DNA from: Thermoanaerobacterales bacterium
GTDB lineage: Bacteria; Bacillota; Thermosediminibacteria; Thermosediminibacterales; Tepidanaerobacteraceae
Length of the DNA stretch: 6,564 bases
Direction of reading: 5' to 3'
Assembly: GCA_012841995.1 (NCBI GenBank)
Contig: DUTQ01000141.1
Location: forward strand, 1 to 6,564
In this document: piece by piece, positions 1 to 6,103 of the stretch
How positions within the stretch are numbered: position 1 is the stretch's first letter
How the letters are laid out: every line of letters starts with the position of its first letter
Position numbers and translations under genes: made by a program
The notes under the pieces: generated by a model
What the model saw: the letters and a program-made list of their open reading frames with translations, nothing else
Told to the model about the DNA's origin: nothing
Databases searched by the model: none

Positions 1-98
1 CCCCAAGGCAACTTTATAATAACTATATTTGCGTTTGATAATGCAAATATAGCAACTAGTAAAGCAAAAACAAGCGCTAACACCAAAATGATTTGCAT
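1..98 (-). CDS. LapA-domain (DUF1049, YrvD-like) small membrane protein, N-terminal part
   Basis: The ATG at 98-96 follows a clear AAGGAGG (112-106) with a 7-nt spacer. The frame stays open to the window edge, so only the first 32 complete codons are seen. The peptide begins MQIILVLALVFALLVAIFAL, a hydrophobic membrane segment, followed by SNANIVIIKLPWG. This is the LapA/DUF1049 pattern: an N-terminal helix, a small-residue-plus-Asn turn, then a beta-like stretch. Family members are about 80-110 residues with two membrane helices; the molecular role in Firmicutes is poorly known. In Bacillus the homologue yrvD lies between secDF and recJ, which fits secDF upstream here, and recJ would be expected beyond the left edge (inference). 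Bases 99-193 separate it from the VWA gene. I see no convincing terminator or promoter there, so read-through from the VWA gene is possible. Confidence 0.8.
   Translation of the reverse strand, partial: MQIILVLALVFALLVAIFALSNANIVIIKLPW
23..52. repeat. 10-bp perfect inverted repeat inside the LapA-domain gene
   Basis: Arms 23-32 (CTATATTTGC) and 43-52 (GCAAATATAG) are perfectly complementary around a 10-nt loop. They lie in codons 16-25 of the LapA-domain gene. In the mRNA this gives an AT-rich hairpin just after the membrane-segment codons. It may be incidental to coding sequence. Confidence 0.5.
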
Positions 99-193
99 GG
101 CAGGCCCTCCTTACCTTTAGCTTGTTTTAGATAAATAAAATAATAATTTCTGTGCTTACATATTTCTACATACTTTTTTAAAATCCTGCCATT

Positions 194-1852
194 TTATAAT
201 AACTGTCCACTTTCTCTTACTGCATCAACCAATGCTTGCTTTTCAAGTTCATCAACTACAAATAGTTTGCCATCAGCAGCCTTTGTAATATCTACTAGGC
301 ATTCCTTATTAGGGTGTAAGCCAATACAGCAAAATTGGATTTTGGTTTTTTTTATTTTTCGCGCTGCTGTTATTGCATCTTTTAGGGGATCATCTGTCCA
401 TAATGGGACCGTAGGTATTCCATCGGTTACAAGCATAATCAGTGGATTTTTAAAATGCTTAGAATTTAAATAGATATTACTATTATCTAAAGCCTTTGCC
501 AAAGGTGTCAGCCCATCTGATTTTATTCTATTTAATCCTTGCTCTAATACATTAAAGTTTCTAGTAAATGGCACATAGAGATCTACATCTTCACCTTGAA
601 AAGCAATAACACTAACCCTTCTATTTGTTCTCATTATCAAGATGTTAGCCAAAAACTTAGCATTTCTTAATCTATCACCAGACATACTTGAACTCGAATC
701 AATTACAAGACAAATATCTTGTTCTATTTTCTGCTCCCGCTCTATATTGAATAAGTCCTTGCTGCTTATTGAAAAAGGTTTGTTTTCATTGTAACATCTT
801 GTCAGTGAACTCATTATTGTCTTGCTGATATCTAATTCTTCTAGCCATTGCCCTCTTTCAATCGGTTTAGAAATTGAGGTTTTTCCATTTGTTCTATAAT
901 GGCCTTTAGATAGTGATTTTAAATTATTGTAACCATTTAATCCTGTTAATCCCGGGAAAGATTTAATTGCTTTTTTTAGAGCCATCTCTATTTCTCTAAA
1001 CTTGAGTTTAAAAACTAACTTTAGGTGCTGACCTTGATTTGTCAATTTATAACAACCTGATTTTTTTTGGATATAACCCCTTTTTTGTAGATATTCCAAT
1101 ATATCATCAGCATCGCCAATCTTCTCTTTAATTTCATTAGACTTCCTTGCAGATAAACCATTGTCATCAATTGAATTCAGCAATTCATATATACCCCTTG
1201 AGGTTCCAAAATATTCAGCAATATCTATTGCCTCTTTTTCGATTCCTGTTGACTCGGTAAATTGATTGTAAAAACTATTGTCTTTTAGAAATGAATCCGA
1301 ATTTGATGTATAAGATGATTTATCTTGCGGCAAGTTAGCTTGTTCGTGAATTAATCTCTCTATTTTTCTAAGTTCTATATTTTGTTCCATTAAACCTTCT
1401 TCAGTTTTTTCAACTAAAAAGAAAATATCCTCAAAGTTGTTTTCTAAAGCCAGCCCTGTCAAATGTACATGATTCATATGGTTCTTTCTTATGGTTTTTT
1501 CTAAACCATAAGAAAGGCTCCCAGAAAGCCTTCCTCCACCACTTGCCGTCTGAATATCCAAATAATCTGCTAAAAACCTCTTTGATTTTAGTTCAAGGTG
1601 GTTTATTATATTTTTTGCTAGTTTTTTTACATCACAAATTGCTATCTCATGAAATAAGTCTATATGAAAAATTTCATTTTCATAATGACGATTATAAAAT
1701 GAAATTCCAATATCATTATTTACGAGAATATGAACATTTTCAGGCGAACTGGGGTCTATAGTATGCACTTTGTGACTAACTACTGCTGTCTGTCCAATTC
1801 TTACACCTTTATTTTTATCTAGTTCATTTATGAGCTTTTTGATGTAGAACAT
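194..1852 (-). CDS. VWA-domain protein with intact MIDAS, partner of the upstream AAA+ ATPase
   Basis: A 552-residue soluble protein with no signal peptide or membrane segment. The C-terminal third (about 375-552) is a von Willebrand factor A domain with a complete metal-ion-dependent adhesion site: D385-x-S387-x-S389 (LVIDSSSSMSGDRL), T449 (DGLTPLA) and D477 (LVTDG). It resembles the VWA domain of magnesium chelatase D subunits and of MoxR-partner proteins. Unlike ChlD/BchD there is no AAA-like N-terminal domain. Residues 1-200 are unassigned and include a Gly-rich SGGGRLSGSLSYG at 104-116. Residues about 205-285 look like a winged helix, with YLQKRGYIQKKSGCYKLTNQG as a likely recognition helix and wing. 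The ATG at 1852 has AAGGAG (1865-1860) 7 nt upstream, inside the end of the ATPase gene. The one-base gap to that gene's TAG indicates translational coupling. VWA partners usually bind clients for the ATPase; the client here is unknown. Confidence 0.85.
   Translation of the reverse strand: MFYIKKLINELDKNKGVRIGQTAVVSHKVHTIDPSSPENVHILVNNDIGISFYNRHYENEIFHIDLFHEIAICDVKKLAKNIINHLELKSKRFLADYLDIQTASGGGRLSGSLSYGLEKTIRKNHMNHVHLTGLALENNFEDIFFLVEKTEEGLMEQNIELRKIERLIHEQANLPQDKSSYTSNSDSFLKDNSFYNQFTESTGIEKEAIDIAEYFGTSRGIYELLNSIDDNGLSARKSNEIKEKIGDADDILEYLQKRGYIQKKSGCYKLTNQGQHLKLVFKLKFREIEMALKKAIKSFPGLTGLNGYNNLKSLSKGHYRTNGKTSISKPIERGQWLEELDISKTIMSSLTRCYNENKPFSISSKDLFNIEREQKIEQDICLVIDSSSSMSGDRLRNAKFLANILIMRTNRRVSVIAFQGEDVDLYVPFTRNFNVLEQGLNRIKSDGLTPLAKALDNSNIYLNSKHFKNPLIMLVTDGIPTVPLWTDDPLKDAITAARKIKKTKIQFCCIGLHPNKECLVDITKAADGKLFVVDELEKQALVDAVRESGQLL
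1484..1516. repeat. 14-bp perfect inverted repeat (hairpin) inside the VWA gene
   Basis: Arms 1484-1497 (CTTTCTTATGGTTT) and 1503-1516 (AAACCATAAGAAAG) are exact reverse complements around a 5-nt loop. The mRNA would form a 14-bp stem in codons about 113-123 (LSYGLEKTIRK). It is followed by no U-tract of its own, and the frame continues through it, so it is not an obvious terminator. Confidence 0.75.
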
Positions 1853-1853
1853 G

Positions 1854-3161
1854 CTATAACTCCTTATCTGTTTTTACATACTCTTTCAGCTCTAGTTCAC
1901 TAATTGGCAAAGCCTTTTGGGGAGGAGCATTCAAATTAGTGTCTTTGGCATTTTGATGCTTTGAATATCCATTTCTACTTGATGATGTTCCTCCTGATTG
2001 TGAGCGGTTTTTAAAATAATTCGATAGTTTTTCAAATAAACTTAAAGATTGTCTTTTATCTATTTCAGTATTTTTTTTCTTGGCAACATCTTCTATTATA
2101 TTTTTTTCAGATTTTAACAAAACATCATTATCTGTGTGTTTATTAGTTAGCTGTTGTAACCTTTCTAATATATCATTTAAATTCTTTTTATCTGTTCTAT
2201 GCCGTAAGGCATGTGCAGTTATAAAGATTAAATCATTTATATTAGAAGTTCTGTTTGTCATCGCACTTTTAAATTTAACACCTTGGAGTATAGCTTCAAC
2301 ACCTCTTATACTTTCCAATCCAAAATCTACATAAATTGAAGCTAGCAAGCTTTTAATTTTATCTGAAGGAGTAAAGTTATTTATTTCATTTGCTACTTGG
2401 GTAAATAGGCAGCGTTTTTTTGTTTCTAGTCCATCAAAAAAGGGATTAATCTGTTTCTTCAGTATCATTTCTACGATATTAGGATCAGTGGGACGTTCTA
2501 CATTTACTGTAAAATCAAAGCGGTCAGAAAGCTGCCTCCTTATTTCTGCTAATGGCCCTGGGTCTTCATCTGGGTTTGAAGCAGCCCATATGCTGACTTG
2601 GGCAGGAATTATTATCGGGGAGAAACCTACTTCCTCAATCTGTATCTTTCCAGGTTTTGTTCCCATAACATCAAGTAGCACATCAGCAATTTCAGGAGAC
2701 ATATCAGCTACCCTATTTATTTCATCAATAAAGATAATACCTCTATGAGCCTTTGGTATTGTCCCCAAGAGAATTGCAGCCTCAGGATTTCTTTTTGACG
2801 TTAGTTTTTTCAAGTCAATACTACCCACAACTGTACCTTTTTTTGCAGAAGGGGAGATTTCCAAAAATGGCATATCAATCTGTTCAATTCCGATTTCCAA
2901 TATTTCTTGTTTTGTCAGATTTTTATGTTCTGGACAATGGGGATTGTTTGGATCACAGTTATAATCACAACCTTTAATTCTCTTTATTTTGGGTAATATT
3001 TCTCTCGATGCTCTTATTATTGTGGTTTTCCCTGTTCCGCGCAAACCTTCTGCATGTAAATGCAAAGGCTGCGCAACTAGTGTTCCCAAAATAGATAGTT
3101 CAATAAAATCAAAAAGTGCAGCATTCCCTGAATGTTTAATAAGCTGATTGTATTTTTTCAT
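1854..3161 (-). CDS. AAA+ ATPase, magnesium chelatase ChlI / MoxR-like
   Basis: With the start at 3161 the protein has 435 residues; positions use that numbering. Walker A is GLRGTGKT (39-46) and Walker B is GIIFIDE (141-147). Sensor 1 is the Asn of WAASNPD (N196). The arginine-finger region is EIRRQLSDRFD (206-216), and a sensor-2 helix holds ESIRG with R286. The IDEIN(R), VVGSxDL and DRFDFTVNVERPTD stretches are those of magnesium chelatase I subunits. An insertion after the first helix carries C65, C69, C76 and H79 (GCDYNCDPNNPHCPEH), a possible metal knuckle. From about 360 on the tail is charged and Ser/Asn/Gly-rich, perhaps a flexible link to the VWA partner. It forms a two-gene unit with that partner, one nucleotide upstream. 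A terminator separates it from the secDF operon, so it needs its own promoter between 3177 and 3228. The best -10 I see is a weak TATAGA near 3192. No chlorophyll or cobalamin biosynthesis gene is nearby, so the chelatase name should not be read as function. Confidence 0.88.
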   Translation of the reverse strand: MKKYNQLIKHSGNAALFDFIELSILGTLVAQPLHLHAEGLRGTGKTTIIRASREILPKIKRIKGCDYNCDPNNPHCPEHKNLTKQEILEIGIEQIDMPFLEISPSAKKGTVVGSIDLKKLTSKRNPEAAILLGTIPKAHRGIIFIDEINRVADMSPEIADVLLDVMGTKPGKIQIEEVGFSPIIIPAQVSIWAASNPDEDPGPLAEIRRQLSDRFDFTVNVERPTDPNIVEMILKKQINPFFDGLETKKRCLFTQVANEINNFTPSDKIKSLLASIYVDFGLESIRGVEAILQGVKFKSAMTNRTSNINDLIFITAHALRHRTDKKNLNDILERLQQLTNKHTDNDVLLKSEKNIIEDVAKKKNTEIDKRQSLSLFEKLSNYFKNRSQSGGTSSSRNGYSKHQNAKDTNLNAPPQKALPISELELKEYVKTDKEL

Positions 3162-3167
3162 ATAATA

Positions 3168-3173
3168 CCCTCT
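3168..3173 (-). promoter_or_regulatory. Ribosome-binding site that fixes the ATPase start
   Basis: AGAGGG on the minus strand, 6 nt before the ATG at 3161-3159. The frame is also open to a TTG at 3176, but that codon lies immediately upstream of this site and would itself have no ribosome-binding site. The ATG is therefore preferred, giving MKKYNQLIKH as the N-terminus. Confidence 0.75.
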
Positions 3174-3228
3174 CAAATATCATTTTTTAGATCTATAACT
3201 ATTTTCCCTAAAAATGCGATTTTTAATT

Positions 3229-3258
3229 AAAAAAAAAGAGACTTTTAAGCCTCTTTTT
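3229..3258 (-). terminator. Rho-independent terminator of the secDF operon
   Basis: On the minus strand AAAAAGAGGC (3258-3249) pairs with GTCTCTTTTT (3242-3233) around a 6-nt loop, with one G-T wobble. The T-tract extends to 3229, nine T in a row. The left arm lies in the final codons of the phasin-like gene and the loop holds its TAA stop. It separates the secD-secF-phasin unit from the AAA+/VWA unit. Confidence 0.85.
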
Positions 3259-3574
3259 CATCAGTAAATGCTTTTATCTGTTTTTCTAACTCTTCTACTT
3301 TCAGTTTAACAACTTCAAGCTCATCTTTTTTAACAAGATCCATGGAAGATATAATTTTTTCAGTTTGTTCTTGTAATTTCACCATCATCTTATTTCTCTC
3401 TTCTTGCGCTCGATCTAATACGCTGTTTAGAACATCTTTTCCCTCATCTGCAGATAATTCTCCTTTTTTGATGAGCTCGGTAACCACCTCTTCGGCCTTT
3501 TCCTTTGTCATTGTAGCAAGACCAATACCAGCATACAACAATTCCTTAAAAAAAATAATCAACACCTCTTTCAT
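3245..3574 (-). CDS. Phasin-like small coiled-coil protein (COG3937-type)
   Basis: A 109-residue protein. After a short hydrophobic start (VLIIFFKELLYAGIGLA, residues 4-20) comes the pattern MTKEKAEEVVTELIKKGELSADEGKDVLNSVLDRAQEER (22-60). This is characteristic of small phasin-family or PHA-granule-regulator-like proteins common in Firmicutes that make no PHA. A heptad-like segment follows (VKKDELEVVKLKVEELEKQI, 81-100), probably a coiled coil. Its function in such bacteria is not established. The ATG overlaps the secF stop as ATGA, with only a weak AAAGG close by, so translation is probably coupled to secF. The distance from this start to the conserved GLA-T-KEKAE region matches the family as I recall it, which supports the start. 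The stop lies inside the operon terminator. Confidence 0.75.
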   Translation of the reverse strand: MKEVLIIFFKELLYAGIGLATMTKEKAEEVVTELIKKGELSADEGKDVLNSVLDRAQEERNKMMVKLQEQTEKIISSMDLVKKDELEVVKLKVEELEKQIKAFTDEKEA

Positions 3575-4443
3575 GCCTTTGCGGTTTTCGGATCTCCCCT
3601 AAACATAGCCCATAAAGGACATGCTAAAAAAATTGAAGAATATGTTCCGCTAGTTATACCAACTATTAGGGCTAGTGTAAAGTCGCGAATAGTTTCTCCG
3701 CCAAAAATGAAAAGAGTAACTACAGCAATAAGAGTTGTCAGTGATGTATTTATAGTCCTCGACATTGTTTGAGCAATGCTTTCGTTTATTACATCTGAGA
3801 AAGCTGTCTTGTGCATTAGTTTCAAATTTTCTCTGACTCTATCAAATATAACAATAGTATCATTAATGGAATAACCGACGATTGCCAAAAGTGCAGCAAC
3901 AAAGTTAATGTCTACAGGTATCCTGAATATGGCAAATATACTTATAAGTACTAATACATCATGAACTAAAGCAATAATTGCAGCTAACGCTGACCTAAAC
4001 TCAAACCTAAATGAAATATAAATAAGCATACCAATGTTTGCGATTATTAAAGCCAAAACTGCTTGTCTTTGCAGTTCCTTTCCAATTACTGCATCTACCT
4101 TATCAGCTCTTACTAATACGAGTTTTGGAAATTTTTGCTTTAAAGCGTTCGTGATTTCATTTTGTTTATCGTTATCTAATTCAACAGTGCGAATAATTAA
4201 TTCTTGTTTATTATCACCTGCTTTTTTAGTGTCATAATCCGATAAATTGAAGGTATCTAATACTTGTCTTACATCTTTTAAATCATAACTGCTATTTACA
4301 TTGTATTGAAGAATACTACCACCAGTAAAATCTATGCCCCAATTTAGCCCGTTTGTTATAAGACAAAATAAACCTGCTAAAATTATAACCAATGACAAAA
4401 CAAACCATATTTTACGGTTCTCTACTATTTTATAGGATTTCAC
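3571..4443 (-). CDS. secF: Protein translocase subunit SecF
   Basis: A 290-residue membrane protein, normal length for a stand-alone SecF. With SecD it forms the SecDF complex, which uses the proton gradient to pull exported proteins from the SecYEG channel on the outer face of the membrane. The first membrane helix (about 12-30) leads to the SecF signature NWGIDFTGGS (34-43). An extracytoplasmic domain spans about 44-125, and five more helices lie at roughly 127-145, 151-173, 177-198, 232-249 and 254-280. VGYSINDTIVIFDRVREN (189-206) is the conserved helix-4 region. The start is GTG at 4443-4441, overlapping the secD stop as GTGA, with an AGAGGTG 7 nt upstream. The overlap indicates coupled synthesis with SecD. 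The 3' end overlaps the next gene by 4 nt. Confidence 0.97.
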   Translation of the reverse strand: MKSYKIVENRKIWFVLSLVIILAGLFCLITNGLNWGIDFTGGSILQYNVNSSYDLKDVRQVLDTFNLSDYDTKKAGDNKQELIIRTVELDNDKQNEITNALKQKFPKLVLVRADKVDAVIGKELQRQAVLALIIANIGMLIYISFRFEFRSALAAIIALVHDVLVLISIFAIFRIPVDINFVAALLAIVGYSINDTIVIFDRVRENLKLMHKTAFSDVINESIAQTMSRTINTSLTTLIAVVTLFIFGGETIRDFTLALIVGITSGTYSSIFLACPLWAMFRGDPKTAKA

Positions 4444-5699
4444 TGTTTTTCACCTCTTATGCAACAAAAGAATTTTTTATTTGTAAATATTTTGGCATTG
4501 ACCAGGTTAACCAACAAAATCCTAGTAATAAAGACTGCAGTCAAAAAGCTTACCAATATACCGATTATCAAAGTAACTGCAAAGCCCCTAACTGGCCCTG
4601 TCCCCAAATAGAGTAATACTACAGCCGCTATTATTGTTGTGATGTTTGAATCTAGGATAGTTGTAATAGCTCTATGAAAGCCTGAATCAATGGCAGCTCT
4701 CAATGTTTTACCATTTTCTAATTCTTCTTTCAAGCGCTCAAAAATTAAAACATTAGCATCGACGGCCATACCTATACTTAAAATAAACCCAGCTATTCCA
4801 GGTAGTGTGAGTGTAGCGCCTATTGCAACAAAAACTAATAAAACGAGTATTACATATATAATTAACGAAAAACCAGCAACTAAACCAGGAACTCGATAAT
4901 AAATTATCATATATAGTATTATTAAAGCTATTCCCAAAATACCTGCCTTAACACTCTTTGTAAGTGAATCAGCCCCAAGTGTTGGCCCAAGAGACATTAT
5001 TTGACGTTGCTCCAAGTCTACCGGCAAGGCACCTGCTCGAATTAATGTAGCAAGCTCTCCAGCTTTTTCTATATCAGGAAGATTTGTAATAACTGCTTCA
5101 CCATTGGGAATTACATCTTGGACAGTCGGAGCAGAGATAATCTGTTCGTCGAGTTTTATAGCTATTTGCTTACCTAGAAACTCTCTTGTTGCCTTTTCAA
5201 ACTTTTTAGCACCATCAGAATCAAATTTTAGGCTTACAAGAGGTTCATTTTGACCTCCATAAACAGCTTTTGCATCTCTCACATTATTACCTGTCAAGAT
5301 GACTTTTCCATCTGGACCTATAAATTGGAGAGAAGCGGTTTTACCAATGAGCTCTAATGCTCTTTGAGAATCATCTATACCTGGTAATTCTACTAATATT
5401 CTTGTTTTCCCCTGGCGCGTTATTAAAGGTTCAGCAACACCTAATTGATCTACCCTGCCTCTGATGACTTCTACAGCGCCATTCATTTTTTCATCTGTTA
5501 CCTTCTCGCCAGCTTTTGGCTTTGCTTCCAACAAAACTGATACGCCACCCTGCAGATCTAATCCCAAATTTATGGCAGATTTGATAGGTAATACCCTATA
5601 ACCTGCAATTTCAAATCCATTCAATGCTGTAAACGATAATAAAAGTAAAATTACAATCATAATAACTACTTTTATAGTACTTTTTTGACTTGAACTCAT
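4440..5699 (-). CDS. secD: Protein translocase subunit SecD
   Basis: A 419-residue membrane protein, typical for Firmicute SecD and shorter than the Escherichia coli form. An N-terminal membrane helix (about 9-27) is followed by the SecD motif NLGLDLQGGVSVLLEA (44-59). The large extracytoplasmic P1 region runs to about 240 and includes GRVDQLGVAEPLI (81-93) and LATLIRAGALPVDL (216-229). Five helices follow at about 248-267, 271-293, 298-317, 345-364 and 373-397. GMAVDANVLIFERLKEE (310-326) holds D314, equivalent to the aspartate required for proton conduction in characterised SecDF. The ATG at 5699 has GGAGG (5715-5711, about 10 nt upstream). It is the first gene of an operon with secF and the phasin-like gene, behind the strong promoter at 5766-5737. 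In many Clostridia secD directly follows the SCIFF precursor and its maturase; here only the precursor is present. Confidence 0.97.
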   Translation of the reverse strand: MSSSQKSTIKVVIMIVILLLLSFTALNGFEIAGYRVLPIKSAINLGLDLQGGVSVLLEAKPKAGEKVTDEKMNGAVEVIRGRVDQLGVAEPLITRQGKTRILVELPGIDDSQRALELIGKTASLQFIGPDGKVILTGNNVRDAKAVYGGQNEPLVSLKFDSDGAKKFEKATREFLGKQIAIKLDEQIISAPTVQDVIPNGEAVITNLPDIEKAGELATLIRAGALPVDLEQRQIMSLGPTLGADSLTKSVKAGILGIALIILYMIIYYRVPGLVAGFSLIIYVILVLLVFVAIGATLTLPGIAGFILSIGMAVDANVLIFERLKEELENGKTLRAAIDSGFHRAITTILDSNITTIIAAVVLLYLGTGPVRGFAVTLIIGILVSFLTAVFITRILLVNLVNAKIFTNKKFFCCIRGEKQ

Positions 5700-5736
5700 T
5701 TAGTTCTTTCCTCCAATCAAAACATTGCTGCCATTT

Positions 5737-5766
5737 ATTATATCCTTGATTTTACGTACTTGTCAA
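5737..5766 (-). promoter_or_regulatory. Sigma-A promoter of the secD-secF operon
   Basis: On the minus strand a perfect TTGACA (5766-5761) and a perfect TATAAT (5742-5737) are separated by 18 nt. Transcription would begin near 5730, leaving a leader of about 30 nt with the GGAGG of secD. Apart from this promoter and an inverted repeat, the stretch 5703-5906 between secD and scfA holds no recognisable gene. Confidence 0.85.
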
Positions 5767-5854
5767 TAATGCTAAAAATAAGAACAAATGCTTTTATCTT
5801 TTGGAAAAGTTGCTGTTTCCACTAAAGTTACTTTCCATCCCTAAATCAAGGATA
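5741..5854. repeat. 12-bp inverted repeat, one arm inside the secD promoter
   Basis: TATCCTTGATTT at 5741-5752 and its exact complement AAATCAAGGATA at 5843-5854 are 90 bp apart. The 5741-5752 arm covers the promoter-proximal half of the spacer and the first two bases of the secD -10. The first 11 bases also occur at 6241-6251, inside the carboxyltransferase gene. It could be an operator pair or chance; the length is not decisive in AT-rich DNA. Confidence 0.4.
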
Positions 5855-5880
5855 GCTTTGATAGCAAAATCTATAATAAG

Positions 5881-5902
5881 AAAAAGGGCCTTTCTCCGGC
5901 CC
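5881..5902 (-). terminator. Rho-independent terminator after scfA
   Basis: On the minus strand GGGCC (5902-5898) and GGCCC (5890-5886) pair around a 7-nt loop, followed by TTTTT (5885-5881). The GC-rich stem stands out from the AT-rich surroundings and begins 4 nt after the scfA stop codon. It separates scfA from the secD promoter. Confidence 0.8.
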
Positions 5903-5906
5903 GTAA

Positions 5907-6062
5907 TTATTTGCTATTATCGTTTTGACACACTTGGTTTGCAACTGTGCACGATGTCTTGCATGCAGATTGACAAGAAGACTGACATTCTCCGCAGCCT
6001 TTATGGGTTTTAATATCTCTATCATTAAAATTACCTTTATGTACTGTTTTTATATGCTTCAA
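5907..6062 (-). CDS. scfA: SCIFF ranthipeptide precursor (six-cysteine peptide)
   Basis: A 51-residue peptide, too short and with too rare a start codon to stand out as an ordinary ORF. It opens MKHIKTVHKGN and carries the family core GCGECQSSCQSACKTSC (22-38) followed by TVANQVC. Six cysteines lie at 23, 26, 30, 34, 38 and 45. This is the SCIFF family ('six cysteines in forty-five'), a near-universal clostridial RiPP precursor. In studied members a radical SAM enzyme installs a Cys-Thr thioether; by alignment the linked pair here would be C34-T39 (inference). Ranthipeptides have been linked to population-density-dependent regulation in some clostridia. The TTG start at 6062-6060 follows AAGGAGGA (6078-6071). 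The gene has its own promoter and terminator. The maturase gene usually adjacent is missing: the 204 nt to secD cannot encode it. Confidence 0.93.
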   Translation of the reverse strand: MKHIKTVHKGNFNDRDIKTHKGCGECQSSCQSACKTSCTVANQVCQNDNSK

Positions 6063-6070
6063 TTTAAATA

Positions 6071-6078
6071 TCCTCCTT
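6071..6078 (-). promoter_or_regulatory. Ribosome-binding site that supports the TTG start of scfA
   Basis: AAGGAGGA on the minus strand. The GGAGG core is 9 nt before the TTG at 6062-6060, and no ATG or GTG in frame lies at a usable distance. Translation from this TTG gives the conserved SCIFF N-terminus MKHIKT. Confidence 0.85.
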
Positions 6079-6094
6079 ATTTTAGTCTAATAAA

Positions 6095-6103
6095 ATTATA
6101 GCA
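6095..6103 (-). promoter_or_regulatory. Extended -10 promoter of scfA
   Basis: The minus strand reads TGCTATAAT, a perfect TGn extended -10 (TG 6103-6102, TATAAT 6100-6095). No good -35 is seen at 16-18 nt spacing, as is common for extended -10 promoters. Transcription would start near 6088 and give a leader of about 25 nt containing the ribosome-binding site. Confidence 0.65.

Noticed and set aside
194..3161. Reading the AAA+/VWA pair as a magnesium or cobalt chelatase for tetrapyrrole synthesis
   Set aside because: There is no H/CobN subunit or tetrapyrrole gene in the window, and the VWA protein lacks the ChlD architecture. Only the ATPase fold is shared.
3162..3176. Upstream TTG start for the AAA+ ATPase (five extra residues)
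   Set aside because: The codon lies immediately upstream of the ribosome-binding site of the following ATG and has no such site itself.
267..4899. Several plus-strand open frames of 67-86 codons (for example 1543-1761, 2080-2334, 2488-2748, 3342-3602, 4690-4899)
   Set aside because: Each lies opposite a well-supported minus-strand gene with clear motifs and has no recognisable sequence of its own.
5794..5912. Short minus-strand open frame between scfA and secD, checked as a possible remnant of the SCIFF maturase
   Set aside because: It runs through the terminator. Its translation (including FAIKAILDLGMES) has no CxxxCxxC or SPASM cysteines, and any likeness to a maturase C-terminus is too weak to claim.
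5801..6013. 70-codon open frame on the plus strand
   Set aside because: It runs antisense through the scfA gene and its terminator, has no family resemblance and no ribosome-binding site, and is explained by the reverse strand of scfA.
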